The position numbers and the translations under genes are program-made. 64,000 nucleotides of DNA from Desmodesmus armatus (lineage: Eukaryota; Chlorophyta; Chlorophyceae; Sphaeropleales; Scenedesmaceae). Positions 37,441-48,566 of this stretch are shown here, in pieces. A model generated the notes under the pieces. It worked only from the letters and a program-made list of their open reading frames with translations. It was not told the origin of the DNA and ran no database searches. The DNA lies in contig VIIQ02000029.1 of assembly GCA_007449985.2 (NCBI GenBank), forward strand, positions 460,001-524,000, in the 5' to 3' direction. Position 1 is the stretch's first letter. The number at the start of each line of letters is the position of its first letter.

Positions 37441-38500
37441 CACTTCACAAACCACGACTTTGGGTTTCAGACCCAACCAACTTCCATCGCGGACCGTAAA
37501 GCTTGCGGGTTGGCTGGGAAGGGTGGTGTCGCGCAGCCTGCATGCAATTAGCCGCCCCTACTTGATTTACATTGTTTGTACATCACTTTCGAGCAGCTTG
37601 CAGGGATGGGAGGGCCCGGTTGCTGGGAAGCAGGCGGGAGCGGGCCAGGGCGGCAGGGAAGCTCAGGGGAGCACAGGGCTAGGCAGGACCGGCCCTAGCA
37701 GCTTTCAGTAGCAGCAACAGCAGCAAATTTGTCCTAGGGGCATTTAGGTGGGAAACGGGCCCCCCTGTTTGGTCCGTGGGGATCCAGTCTGGCGCAAGTT
37801 GGGCTGTGTCTCTCATTCGTTGGGCATGTGGCGGGAATTTCGGTTCCCCCGAAGGGTGGCGGAAGGCCACCTTACACTCACCCTGCTGCTGCTGCCCATG
37901 GGCCTCAACCACCCTGGGCAGCAGTAGAGGTGCAGCTGGTCATGCTTCTGTTTGCCTCAGTCTACCGTACTGCCACGAGTGGTTCGATAAATAAATAATT
38001 ATTTCAGAAAAGTTGCGAAATATCGAATGCACCAAACAATTGCCTGGGGCCCCCTTGTCGAATGGTTCAGAAAATGCCCCTGCCAGTCCCACCCCCTTGC
38101 AGGAGCGTAAAACGGGCTGTTTGACATGCCAGACCAGTTTTAGAGTATGTGATGGTTATAAAGTAGTTTTTTTGGTGTGTTTCAGGCCCTAGTCACTGCG
38201 CACAGCAACAGCAGCAGGTCACAGATCACCATCCATCATTCAGGTGTCGAACCCTCGGAAACACTGCCTGGACTCCTTTTCGAATGCCTGGGACAACTTT
38301 ATATTGCATTCGATAAAAAAATCCTCGAACCACTCGTGGCAGTACGGTACCTGCAAACCTCACACTCGACTGTCCTCACGCATTCAGGCTCAGTGCGACA
38401 CCACCTTCTGTGAGATGGCTTGGTGCAGCAGCAGTCGATGGGAAAGTCGGCGCTGCAGGGGGTTCAAAACCTCCACATCTCTGTATACCTACACTACAAT
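37441..38500 (+). repeat. Dispersed repeat, copy 2, interrupted by a MITE
   Basis: Second, same-orientation copy of the repeat at 35361-36062. Shared blocks include GACTTTGGGTTTCAGACCCA, GCGGGAGCGGGCCAGGG, TCTCATTCGTTGGGCATGT and GATGGCTTGGTGCAGCAGCA. It is longer than copy 1 because a 383-bp inverted-repeat element sits at 37965-38347. Confidence 0.85.
37965..38347. mobile_element. MITE with 23-bp perfect terminal inverted repeats and TA target duplication
   Basis: The left end reads CCGTACTGCCACGAGTGGTT(CGA) and the right end is its exact reverse complement over 23 bp. Both ends are flanked by TA (37963-37964 and 38348-38349), the target duplication of Tc1/mariner-type transposons. The interior is AT-richer than the surroundings, with further subterminal inverted ATCGAATGC motifs, and encodes no transposase. 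The paralogous repeat at 35361-36062 preserves the empty site with a single TA, showing that this is an insertion. Confidence 0.93.
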
Positions 38501-39419
38501 CACCAGCCTGGCCCAGTGTAGCACAGCAGCGGTAGCTAAAATCAGCAGGTTGCCGTGCTCAAAATGCAGCAGCTACGTAGTCAGGAATGCCTAGTGAGCA
38601 CATGCTTTTCAAGTCCAAAGTTCGGCAGATGCCTAATGAGCACATGCAGGGGTTGGGGGTGTGTAAGCTTCAGCGATGCAATGTCTTCAGTAGAGGAATG
38701 TCCACAAGCAACGTACAAACACAAGGGGCACCTTTCATTGTGTACTACGTTAGCAACATGCAGCCAGCTGGATGCATGAGTTACTGTGCATGCCATCCAG
38801 TGGTGCTGTAAATGGTACTGACACCATGATCGTGGAAGAGTTACTTGTCTAAATCCGATACCACAGCGTATTGCAGCTGCTGTATCCACATCACATAACT
38901 GCAAAACCAGAACCAGTGAAGTGCATTCCTGCGGCATGACGCATGCTCAAAGGGCAACTTTGCGCTTCCCCCACAGACACACGTAGGTGCAATGACACTT
39001 CTGACGCATATGCGCGTCAACACCTCGAGGTGCCAATGGCCTTCGCAAATTGGCACAGGCTAGCACCCACCCCCACACAACACACAAAAGCAATGAACAG
39101 CTGCACAAAGTGCATGTGATTTCCATCAGCATGATTGCCATCCGCTCGCCGCTACAATGGTTGAAGAGACTGCTGCATACTCCCAGCAGCACTGCTGGCG
39201 GTTGCGGCGCAAAGGCCGGCTGGGAGCCTGCTGCGGCTGGCCCCACCATCGCTGCCGCCACAGTCATTGCTGCTGCCACCGCAACTGCTGCTGCTGCAGA
39301 ACTCCCTGCTCATAGCTGGTTGGGTGCCTCGCGCCAGCTGGTTGTGGTGCCGCTTCTGCCACCATCACCACCACCATTGCTGCTGCTGCCCCAGGCCCAT
39401 GGTGATGCAGCTACAGGCT

Positions 39420-39640
39420 TGCTTGGTGTGCCTTGTGCAGGCTTCGGAAGCCGCCAGACCCACTACTGACGTTGCCCTCAGGTCTCGTTGCCACAGGCGC
39501 TGCCAGATGGGCTGCTGCTGTTTGCACATGCTGCTGTCGGTGCTGCTGCTGCTGCTGCTGCCACCACTGCTGCTGCGTGCTGGCCAAAACTGTTGCTGGT
39601 AGCAGCAGCCTCAGGGTTTGCTGGGGGCCTTGTGCAGATG
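39420..39640 (-). repeat. Echoes of the PRP31 stop-codon exon in its 3' flank
   Basis: Two partial copies of the end of the last PRP31 exon (real copy ~39707-39765, encoding [17 protein letters not shown]) lie downstream at about 39610-39640 and 39420-39465, separated by CTG-rich DNA. Each still reads as SLHKA... in the gene's orientation. Confidence 0.85.
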
Positions 39641-39706
39641 GTGATGCTGCTGCCACCATCACTGCTACTGCTGCTGCTGCTGCTGCCGGGTGAGAGCCAC
39701 ACATGT

Positions 39707-42700
39707 TCAGGGTTTGCTGGGTGCCTTGTGCAGGCTGCGGAAGCCCCCGAATTCGCTGAAGTAGCTTTCAGTGCCGCTGCGCGCCTTGTCAGCATCTGTC
39801 AGGGCGTTGGTGGGGGTGGCCAGCTCAAAGCCCTGCAAGAAAATCAAAGCAGAAACAAACATTTCAACCAGCTTGTGAGCCATGCATGCCCCTTTACCAA
39901 ATGGTGTGGTGGCAAAGGACAGCACATGTTTGGCAGCAGATGACATGCCAATGTCCGGAGCCTAATCCCTGCCCCCCCCCCCTTGCCCCCCCCCCCTCAT
40001 ACGCCCTCTCCCCTGCACATGAGTGACAGCCAATGTTCTGCTGAAAGGGACCGCGAAGCGTCGACCCTGACTGCCACATTTACCAGCATACAACTTTCAC
40101 CAAGTCCTCAAGCAAAGCAAAGCCTGGGCCCCATCCTTCATCCTTAGGCCCCCCCTCACCTGCACTGGTGTGAATGCCAGACTGCGGCTGAGTCCGCTGG
40201 TTGCCACACACACCAGCAATCGAGTCCCAAGACGAGTCCCAAGCAAGGCAAGGCAAGGCAACGCAAGACGGAGCGTGACCCCCACTTCACCCCCATCCCC
40301 AGCCCCCCCCCACCTGCACTGGTGTGAATGCCAGTGTGCTACCGAGGGCTGTTGACCGCCTCAAGCCCAACTGCCACATACACTGTTAATCAGCAGCCAA
40401 GTATTTGAAGCCAAGTCCATGCAAAGCCTGCCACCGCCACACCCCATCTTTCAGGCCCCCCTCCTCACCTGCACTGGTGTGAATGCCAGGGTGCTGCTGA
40501 GTCCGCTGGTAGCTGTCCCTGACGCCATCAGCCTGTTGCGGTACTTCTTCTCCTGCTTGGCATTCAGCTTCACCTGGCGGCACAAAGAAACAGGGGACAC
40601 AAACGGTTATGTGGCGCAGCCGTTAGCGACACCGCACTTCTGTCGGCCGGGTGGGGTTCAGCTTCTCCTGCTTGGCATTCAGCTTCACCTGAAACACACA
40701 GAGACACAGACACAAACTGCACAATACAGTCAAGACAAGGGTGCTTGGCAGCATGTGGTCCCATTGTTAACACCCATGTGGTTCCATGTCAACACATGTC
40801 AAGTGATGTTGTCAGGCATGCGTTAGGCTCACTCTGCAAAATTACTCTCCACAACCCCCACAAGTCCTGCTGCCCGGCCCCCAAAAACAAGCCCAGCCCC
40901 CACTCCTCACCTTTTGCTGGCTGGCCACGAGCTTGAGTCGTCCGCTGCCCTCCTTTCCGATTGTTCCCAGCCCCACCACCTCGTCACCGTCGATGTATTC
41001 ATCCTCAGCCTTGTTGAAGTCAAAGTTCATGCGGTTGGCAGCCTTGCGCATCTGCATTGGGGGGCAGGTGCGGCGAAGTTTGCTCCAATGCTGCCAACAG
41101 CTGCTCAGGGGCACACCTGTGCATCACGGGGTGAACCTTGCTTGCAAACCACAGTCCATCATGACGGTCAACACTAAACTTGCTGGGATGTGTGCAGGAT
41201 AGTCCAGGCTTTGGCAGCCGACAGACACTGTAGTGCCTGCATTGGTGATATCACCCTGTCAACAACGGACGCGCCAATATGGACTGTAACACAAGTAACC
41301 CCACTAACATTGGAGGCATAATGCAAGGACTTCCTGCGTTCTCAGATGTCAACCAGCCCCTGCTGTTTCACTCACGTCTGTGAGGCCGTATCGTTCCTTC
41401 ATCTTTCGTAGCCGGCGACCTCCACGCCGCTTCTTCGCCTGCACAGCAAACCACACGACAGCCCATGGTGAAACCTTGGTTCCGTGATATACATGTCTCA
41501 AACCAGTACACTGTACTACATTTGGCACTGCACTGCATGGTGATCGTGCGTCTCGTCCTGTACATGTGTGATTACCTCAGTGTATGAAATTTACAGGGTG
41601 CCATTGCCGCAGCTGTAAGGGCCCTCAGCAGATTCAGCAGCGTACCTCTGCATCAGGCTTCTCCAGGGGTTTGACAATCTTTGCTGGTGGTGGCTCCTGC
41701 CACTTGAGAATTTTGGCCTCCATCTCACCACGGAACTTCTGACCAGTCTGGAGGGACAAGCACATGCGCAAATGCAGCAGTCAGGCGATGAAGGGGGGGG
41801 GGGGCATATGGGGTTCTGTGTGTGTGTAGGGGGGGGGGGAGGAGAGGAACTGCAGAGTCATGGAAAGAGGATGCAGTGCACGACTGGGAAGGCAGCGATG
41901 CACGCCATACATCTGCTGTAGGCAGAGCAGCCAGGCTGTGGTGAAGGGTAGATCACGTGGAGCAGCCATCGCACTGCCACTTGAGCATCTTTGCCCCCCG
42001 TCCTCCCCGCGGAACTACTGACCTGAACTAACATTGCATGTCCCAACAAGGAGCAGCAGTCCCACTCGCACTGTCAGCCATAACGGCCATGATTGATCAT
42101 TCCGCCATTCAACCTATCAGCCGCGCTGGCCGACATTGCGAGTGAGACTGCGCCCAATGCGGGTGGAAGTTGCTCGCCGCCAGGTCAATCACCCAACCTA
42201 CGTGCCAACCCCGCTCCTTCCCGAATCACCCCCCCTCCCCCCCCCCCCCCCCCCCCACCACACACACACCCTGGCTTTCCGAGCGCGCGTCACAGATTGA
42301 CTAGAACATTGTTGTGAGCTTCCTAGAATTGCTTGCATGTGACTGACATGTATTCTTGATGCCCCCCCCCCCTGTCAGCCCACCTGTCCCTCAGGGTCCT
42401 GTCCGTAGGCATCAATCAGTTGGAAACCCTATGCCAACCCCACTCCCTCAGCCGTCCCTCCTTATCACAACGAACATACTCCACCCCCTCAGCCATCCCC
42501 TTCCACCCCCCCCCCTCCCTCAGGCACACACACCCTCCCTATGCCTACACCCACCTGTCCCTCAGGGTCCTGTCCGTATGCATCAATGCGTGCCAGCAGG
42601 GTGCACTTGGCACCAACCAGCCGCGCAGCCTTGGACTTCAAACCTGCAGTGCAGAAACAACAACACACACCTCTTCAATTTGTGCTCAGGACAAGCACGA

Positions 42701-45700
42701 GCAGCACAAGCAATCAAAAAGCAGGTAGGGGCGTGATCTGAGCTGTCCCCCGGGCACTCCCCGGGGCCCCACAAGCCCCCCCCCCCCACCCCACCAAAAA
42801 AACCCACCTGGTGGTATTTGTCTGATAAAGTACAGTCAGGTTCATCACAGCTTACGGAAATACCATTTTGAGCCGTAACAGGCATTGAGAATAGCATGAC
42901 CCCCCCCCAGCCCCCCCCCCCCCCCAGCTACCTCACCCCCCAAACCCACCTGGTGGAGTTGCCTGTATGAGGGCAGAGCCATAGATGAACCCTTGGTGGG
43001 GCTGCACCGTGCTGCTGCTGTAGCCTGCAAGGTTCTTGCGCTTGGCACCCAGAACCTGCACAGGCACATAAGAGTGGCAACAACACAAGACAAACATGGC
43101 TTGCTGAGGTGTTTTCCATGGGATTGGATGTTACAGGTGCAACAAGAAATGAATGCATTGGGTGTTCACCAAACCAGTTTCAACTCATACGGTTAAAGGT
43201 CAACAATCAGGAGCTGCCCGGAAGTGCAGGAACCATGCGGGCATATCACGAAGCTGCCCGGTACTGCAAGGTCCTCTCCAGGGGGCCCATGATGTGTACC
43301 GCGGGGTCCAACGCATACCTGTACGTTGCAGGCTGGCATTTTGCTGAGTGTCATGAGGCCCCCCGCCACTCCCATCAGCCTTGCCGCCACCTCACTGCCT
43401 ATGGCCGCTGACAGGTTGGGCGCAATCTGGTGCATGCGGCTCTCAACAAAGCGGATGATCTGTCAGGACACACAGCAGCAACAGCAGCAGCAGTGCAAGC
43501 GAAGTCAGCAGCAGTGCAAGCAGCATACACAGAGAAGTGTGTAGACACAGGTTATTATAAGAAAGAAGCAATCTGGTGCATGGGGCTCTCAACAAGGCCG
43601 CAGGTGATCTGTCAGGCAACACATCAAATCAACAACAGCACATTCATGCCATGAACTGACAGTTGTCAGAGTGAAACCTCATTGTCATGTCGTTGTGAAC
43701 CCCACCTGCTGCTTGTCCTCTTCCAGCTGCAGTGCCATGTTGCAGCCAACTCTACTCCCACAGAGCCACAACCTCCACCCACAGCTGCCCCGCCCCCACA
43801 AGGCCTCAACCATAAGTGCCTCCTCCCTCTTCCTCCGCATGGCCACCGGCCCCCCACCACTCGTCTGGGGCCCACTCTCCCCCCCCCCCTTGCCCCATTG
43901 ACACCCCTATCAGCCCTCAAACATAGTGTTCTTCCCTCCCAAACTGACACCCACCTGCTGCTTGTCCTCGTCCAACTGCAGTGCCATGTCGCAGCCCACA
44001 CAAGGAACACACCCCTCCTGGGACCTCAACGTGGTTGTGCACAGGCCCTCCAAAGCACCCCCCCCCCTGCCCCGAGCACACCCCCCCCCCCCCTCCACAC
44101 CAGCACCTACCTGCTGCTTGTCCTCCTCCAGTTGCAGTGCCATGTCGCAGCCCTGCTCAACCTTGGCCAGCACCTCACCACTGAGGGGCCTGCCTGCAGT
44201 GGTGGTGGCAGTCACTGTCGTCACCATCACACTGGCGGCAGGCAGCAAATCTTCTAGCTCAACCTGGAGGGTGGGGAGGGGGGGGGAGGGGTAACAGAAA
44301 TTGGAAAGAAGGGGGAAGAGGGGGTGGGGATGGTTGCCAACCACGCCATATCTATGTGCTTATTCATTTGAGGTGGGGGGGGGGGTGAAGGGGGCACAGT
44401 GCTTCAAACTGGAGCTTCCTGCAGTGGTGGTTGCAGTCACTGTTGTCACCATCACACTGGCAGCAGGCAGCAGATCCTCCAGCTCAACCTGACAGGGTGG
44501 GGAGGGGGTTTGACGAAATTTGGATGGGGGGAATCCCCCTTCAGTTGGGGTGGGGAGGGGTTGCCAAAAGGAGGGGGGGAGGGGATGCCAACCACGCCAT
44601 ACCCATGTGCTTGATCATTGGAGGAGGGGGGGGGGGGCGCAGCGCTCCACATGGAGTGTCCAACAACCAGGTTTGCGTTGAACTCCGGCAATTCTGAAGT
44701 GGGATGATACAGTACTACTGTGGTTGTGTGTGGACTCTTCCTGTGTGAGGTCCATTTCATTGCCAATGCGCTTCACCCACTTGGCATACTCGACAGGGTG
44801 CAGCTAGTTGATTTGCAAATCTTGTGGTGGTGCCATGACACGTTGTGACACTGTCGTGCCCACGAGAGAGTCAGCAGGCCCCCCTCCCAACACCCCCATC
44901 CACTCTCCCCCTACACTCTTCCCCTGCCCAATGTCGCAAACATAACCTTGGCTTTGGCTTTAGCTTTTCCTGCCTGCTCACCTGTGTGAGGTCCATTTCG
45001 TTGCCGATGCGCTTCACCACCTTGGCATACTCAACAGGATGAAGCACCTGCAATGCACAGCACACAGCCGACACAGCACAGCACAGTCTGACTGGAGGGC
45101 GGCACGGTGCAGACCAAAGCAATGCACAACAGTGCGGTACAAAATCGAATTAGTGCACACACATTCAACCGTGAATGCTGTGTGGTTCAGATCAAATTGC
45201 ATCACATTCAAAATCGCAAATCGCAAATCGCAAATCAACATCGCGTGCATCTGGCCAGTGTCCCTCACCAGTGACTCCAGTTCAGGGAACTTGAGTCTGT
45301 ACTTGTCCCGGATGAAGTTGTGCACAATGATGATCTCATTGTCAATGTCCACAGCAAGCTTGTTGCAGTCAACTAGCAGCCTGCACAACATTGCAGCATC
45401 ACAGGCAAGGCACATATGGCAGGGTGAGCTATCGCACTTGCCAACAATATGACTATGCGGAAGTGACACCTATCTAGTGTGCACCCCCCCCTGCGGGTCA
45501 ATATCCACAGCAAGCTTGTTGCAGTCAACAAGCAGCCTGCACAACACTGCAGCATCACAGCCAAGACAAGGCAAGGCACAGATGGCAGGGTGAGCTATTG
45601 CACTTGCCAAAAAATGGGAGTCTGGGAGTGCCTCCAAAAGGTGAAAGTACCCAGTGATGATTGAATGACAGCGGCAGCAGTGGCAGCATGATGCAGCGGT

Positions 45701-47919
45701 GGTTCCATCTCCCCTTCCCTATGCGAAAGTGACAGCTATCAAGCGTGGCCGGGCCCGCGCGGGGGGGGGGGGGGGCTTCAGGGTCATCCACCTGCTGCCT
45801 TGAGCATCAGGGTTATAACCACAACACAGTCCTGCCCCCCCCCCCCCCCCCGGCCCAAACACATCACTCCTGCGACCACACAACCATCCCCTGTTGCACA
45901 CAACTGACTCCTCACGCATCTCCATCCTAATCAATCGCCGCCCCTCCCCCCTCCCCCTTGACTCATCACTCACTTGTATGTGGGGTCATCCTGCAGCAGC
46001 AGCGAGGTGCGAACAGCGGGGGGAGGAGGTGCGATCCACTGCACTGCTGACTCAACAAGTGAGGTCTGCCCACAACACTCCCCCCCCCCCACCACACACA
46101 CACACACCACCCCTGTAACCACACAGCCATCACCTGTTGTACAAAACCGATTCCTCTCCCACCTACATCCTAACCAATTGCCCAATCACAAATCCTTGCT
46201 CACTTGTATGTGGGGTCATCCTCCAGCAGTAGTGAGGTGCGCACAGCTGAGGGATCATGCGCCTCCTCCAACGCAACACGAACACGCTGTGGTAGCAACA
46301 GCAGCAGAAACAGCAGCAGTGGTGACAGCGCAGCAGCAGCAGCAGCACCGGAGGCGATCCAAGGTTCAAGCTTGATATGCTGGATGCACACCAACCCATG
46401 CACTGGCCAGCTTGTGCTGCCATGCAGCTCATCCACACTGTCAGGAAAGCTACTGCAGGAAGTCAGCGCCCGATGCAGCACCAGCAGCTGCAGGAGTGAG
46501 AGTCCTCATGAACAACTGCACTTCTCACACAGAAATTCACCCACAGCCCGCTCCTGCCACCAACCAAATCTGCCCCCCACCCCCCCAATTCCACCCACAC
46601 ACAGTCCTAGCATCATTCCTCCTGCACTCCCTCTCTGCTGTGCCCCACCTGCATCACACTCTTGTAGTGTGGCTCGCTGGTGACAACGACATACACAGCA
46701 GACCCTTGCACACACCACCTCTTCTCGCGACTGGTTCTGCTGTCTGCTGTCCCCCCCCCCCCCTCCAGAGCCCCCCCCCCCCCACACACACACACAAACA
46801 CACACACAGCCCCAACATGCTTCCCTCTGCTGTGGCCCACCTGCATCACACTCTTGTAGTGTGGCTCGCTGGTGAGCTTGGCCACTGCTGCAAGATCATC
46901 ATAGTTTAGCTTCTCCAAGTCATCCAACTGCAGCACAACAACAGCAGGACAGCACAACTCAATACAAACTTATGCCAGGTGAGTGGTGTCATATAGTACC
47001 TGCTGCTACCACCTGCTGCTGTGGTCTTGTTTCAGTGTGCCGGCTTCCCACTGACTTCATCCCGAGCCAGGGGGGGGGTGGTTTGAGGGGGTGGGGGGGG
47101 GGGGGGCTTCCCACTGAATTGTATCTCCAGCCTGTCCCAAGGCACATCTTCTTGTGGTGGGGCTTCTGCTGCACACCAAGCTCCAACATGCAACACTGGC
47201 AGTGTCAGCGGCACAAGAAAGGGACAGCCAAGGTCTTCATGCATGACCTAAGCTGTTGAATTGAGCATTTCCCCAGCAATGCGGTGAGACCGCAATGCAG
47301 AATGCACTGCACTGCGCTGCAGTGTGATAATGTGCTGACCGAACCCTACATAAGCTAGGAGAGGGCGTCCAGGAGGGGGGGGGCAGGAAGGATCTCCCTC
47401 TCTGGGCAACTTCAAAGCATTCTGGTCAGCTGCTGCTACATTTGGCAATGAGGCAGCCCTTACACACATGGACAAGACGGCTGCACATGATACTACAGAA
47501 GGTCAACATACTGTATTTAGCTGCGTGCTGATTGCGCGTATCCAAGCCAGACACTCCCAGGACCTGGCGAACTCCCATGCACAACACTGTGCTGGGGCCA
47601 GCACGCCAGCCTGTGACTGTCACATGCGGCACCTACTGCTGTCGCTGCTATTGGCAATACATGCCGTCAAGCAATACGTCTTGCCCCCCTTCAAACGTCA
47701 ACATGCTGCCCTGCGATGAAATCAGCAGAGCAGTGGGCTTCACCACCCCACCGCAGCAGCAGGACGCCCCTCCAAACAGCTACCGCAATCTCAGCACCTC
47801 CAGACAGCATCAGGCCGCACCTTGTCGAGCTCATCATCGTCTGCTGCTTCGTTCGCCTCGTTGGCCTCGTCCTCAGCATCCGAAAGGTCCTCTAGGTCTG
47901 CAAGGAAGTCTGCATCCAT
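39707..47919 (-). CDS. PRP31: Pre-mRNA processing factor 31 (U4/U6 snRNP protein)
   Basis: Fourteen minus-strand exons join in frame: 47919-47821, 46927-46841, 46286-46204, 45380-45269, 45047-44982, 44263-44111, 43459-43319, 43055-42950, 42643-42555, 41747-41646, 41438-41376, 41051-40911, 40573-40469, 39832-39707, giving 490 residues (human PRPF31 is 499). An acidic start ([18 protein letters not shown]) is followed by the coiled-coil/NOP region ([68 protein letters not shown]) and the Prp31 C-terminal domain ([62 protein letters not shown]). The NOP domain binds 15.5K and the U4 5' stem-loop; the protein joins U4/U6 to U5 in the tri-snRNP. At least eight of its exons have partial duplicate copies in adjacent introns, listed separately. 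Divergent from the SET gene. Confidence 0.97.
40156..40338 (-). repeat. Two exon echoes of PRP31 exon 13 (3' end)
   Basis: The exon 13 end with its donor (real ~40463-40512, encoding TLAFTPVQ|gtgagg) recurs at about 40310-40338 and 40156-40205. The CACCTGCACTGGTGTGAATG core is identical in all three. Confidence 0.9.
40662..40691 (-). repeat. Exon echo of PRP31 exon 13 (5' end)
   Basis: CTCCTGCTTGGCATTCAGCT plus TCACCTG duplicates the start of exon 13 (real copy 40549-40576), including the acceptor AG, about 115 bp upstream in transcription order. Confidence 0.9.
41970..42028 (-). repeat. Diverged exon echo of PRP31 exon 10 (5' end)
   Basis: GCCACTTGAGCATCTTTGCC...GCGGAACTACTGACC is similar to the real exon at 41699-41747. 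It is more diverged than the other echoes. Confidence 0.6.
42375..42424 (-). repeat. Exon echo of PRP31 exon 9 (3' end)
   Basis: CACCTGTCCCTCAGGGTCCT and GTCCGTAGGCATCAAT repeat the exon 9 end and donor (real copy 42551-42592) with one or two differences. Confidence 0.9.
43567..43618 (-). repeat. Exon echo of PRP31 exon 7 (5' end)
   Basis: GCAATCTGGTGCATGGGGCT...GATCTGTCAGG repeats the exon 7 start and its acceptor (real copy 43431-43467). Confidence 0.85.
43703..43998 (-). repeat. Two exon echoes of PRP31 exon 6 (3' end)
   Basis: CCACCTGCTGCTTGTCCTC...CAGTGCCATGT(C/T)GCAGCC occurs at about 43703-43748 and 43948-44000, duplicating the exon 6 end and donor (real copy 44105-44154, encoding [13 protein letters not shown]). 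Confidence 0.92.
44415..44492 (-). repeat. Exon echo of PRP31 exon 6 (5' end)
   Basis: About 75 bp duplicates the exon 6 start (real copy 44197-44266, encoding [20 protein letters not shown]) with its acceptor, some 220 bp upstream in transcription order. Confidence 0.92.
44741..44803 (-). repeat. Near-complete echo of PRP31 exon 5
   Basis: Sixty-three bases match almost the whole 66-bp exon 5 (real copy 44982-45047) at roughly 90% identity. The donor is mutated (no GT after the CAG end) and the acceptor side is changed, so this copy should be silent. Confidence 0.92.
45497..45610 (-). repeat. Exon echo of PRP31 exon 4 (5' end) plus flanking intron
   Basis: Duplicates the exon 4 start (CACAGCAAGCTTGTTGCAGT region; real copy 45345-45380) and also ~50 bp of the intron in front of it (GGCAGGGTGAGCTAT...GCACTTGCCA), showing that the unit spans the exon-intron border. 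Confidence 0.92.
45967..46018 (-). repeat. Exon echo of PRP31 exon 3 (3' end)
   Basis: CTCACTTGTATGTGGGGTCA and the following 30 bases repeat the exon 3 end and donor (real copy 46200-46248). Confidence 0.9.
46629..46684 (-). repeat. Exon echo of PRP31 exon 2 (3' end)
   Basis: About 55 bp including CACCTGCATCACACTCTTGT and AGTGTGGCTCGCTGGTGA is nearly identical to the real exon 2 end and donor at 46821-46875. Confidence 0.93.
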
Positions 47920-48566
47920 CCTGCCGCTGCTGCACCCGCTGCCGCTGTCTCCTCCTGGCCCCTGGCCTGAGTGCGCCTTTTCTGAAGTAGTTCTAAACTA
48001 GATGCAGCTGTTGCTGATTTTGGTGGTTATCTGCTGCGTAAAAGGGCTGCTGCAGGCCGGCCGACAGGCTTCTGCTGGTGGTCTGCTACTTGCTGCTTCT
48101 GCTGTTCCACAAGTGGAGGAGTGCCTTGCCTTGCTGATGTTCGCCCGCAGAGCACGTCAGCACACCCAGTACACTTATATTACACCAAGGAATGAATTGA
48201 AGTGTTGAGCACAAGACGGGGCAAACAGCACCTTCAGATCACCCAAGGTTTTGTTGGTGAAGCAAGTGACGCAACGCTGTTAACAAATGGACGCCCAGTT
48301 GAGAACAAAGTGTATCCATCTGGATCACCTTGCAAGTCATCGTGTCTCGAACAAAACTGTTACGTGTCTATCCGACTGCCACATGGCTGGGCCGGATGTC
48401 GGCACTGTCTCTGTGCCACATTGGTGCAGTGCAATGCTGCTCACATTCTGACAAGATGTGTTAGGGTGCTGGTCTGACGTAGCACTACTCTACTGTACCT
48501 TGCCACTATCTGCACGTCTCACGCTGTTGGCGCCTAGACAGCCCGTCAATTAAGAAGACGTCTGTC
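47920..48566. promoter_or_regulatory. Divergent promoter region, PRP31 / SET-domain gene
   Basis: 647 bp between two divergent start codons. A 68-codon open frame at 48002 is not supported as a gene. No element recognised. Confidence 0.45.

Larger units (their letters stand above)
34727..39706. other. Repeat-rich region with no supported gene
   Basis: Five kilobases between the convergent epimerase-family and PRP31 genes. It contains two copies of a dispersed repeat, a MITE, a short perfect hairpin at 35111-35129, and, next to PRP31, echoes of that gene's last exon. Short open frames at 36504-36986 and 39050-39469 show triplet bias only. Confidence 0.55.

Noticed and set aside
39050..39469. 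139-codon open frame and its antisense counterpart
   Set aside because: CTG-derived low complexity overlapping the PRP31 3' echo; no independent support.
48002..48208. 68-codon hydrophobic frame between PRP31 and the SET gene
   Set aside because: Too short, inside a divergent promoter region, no homology seen.
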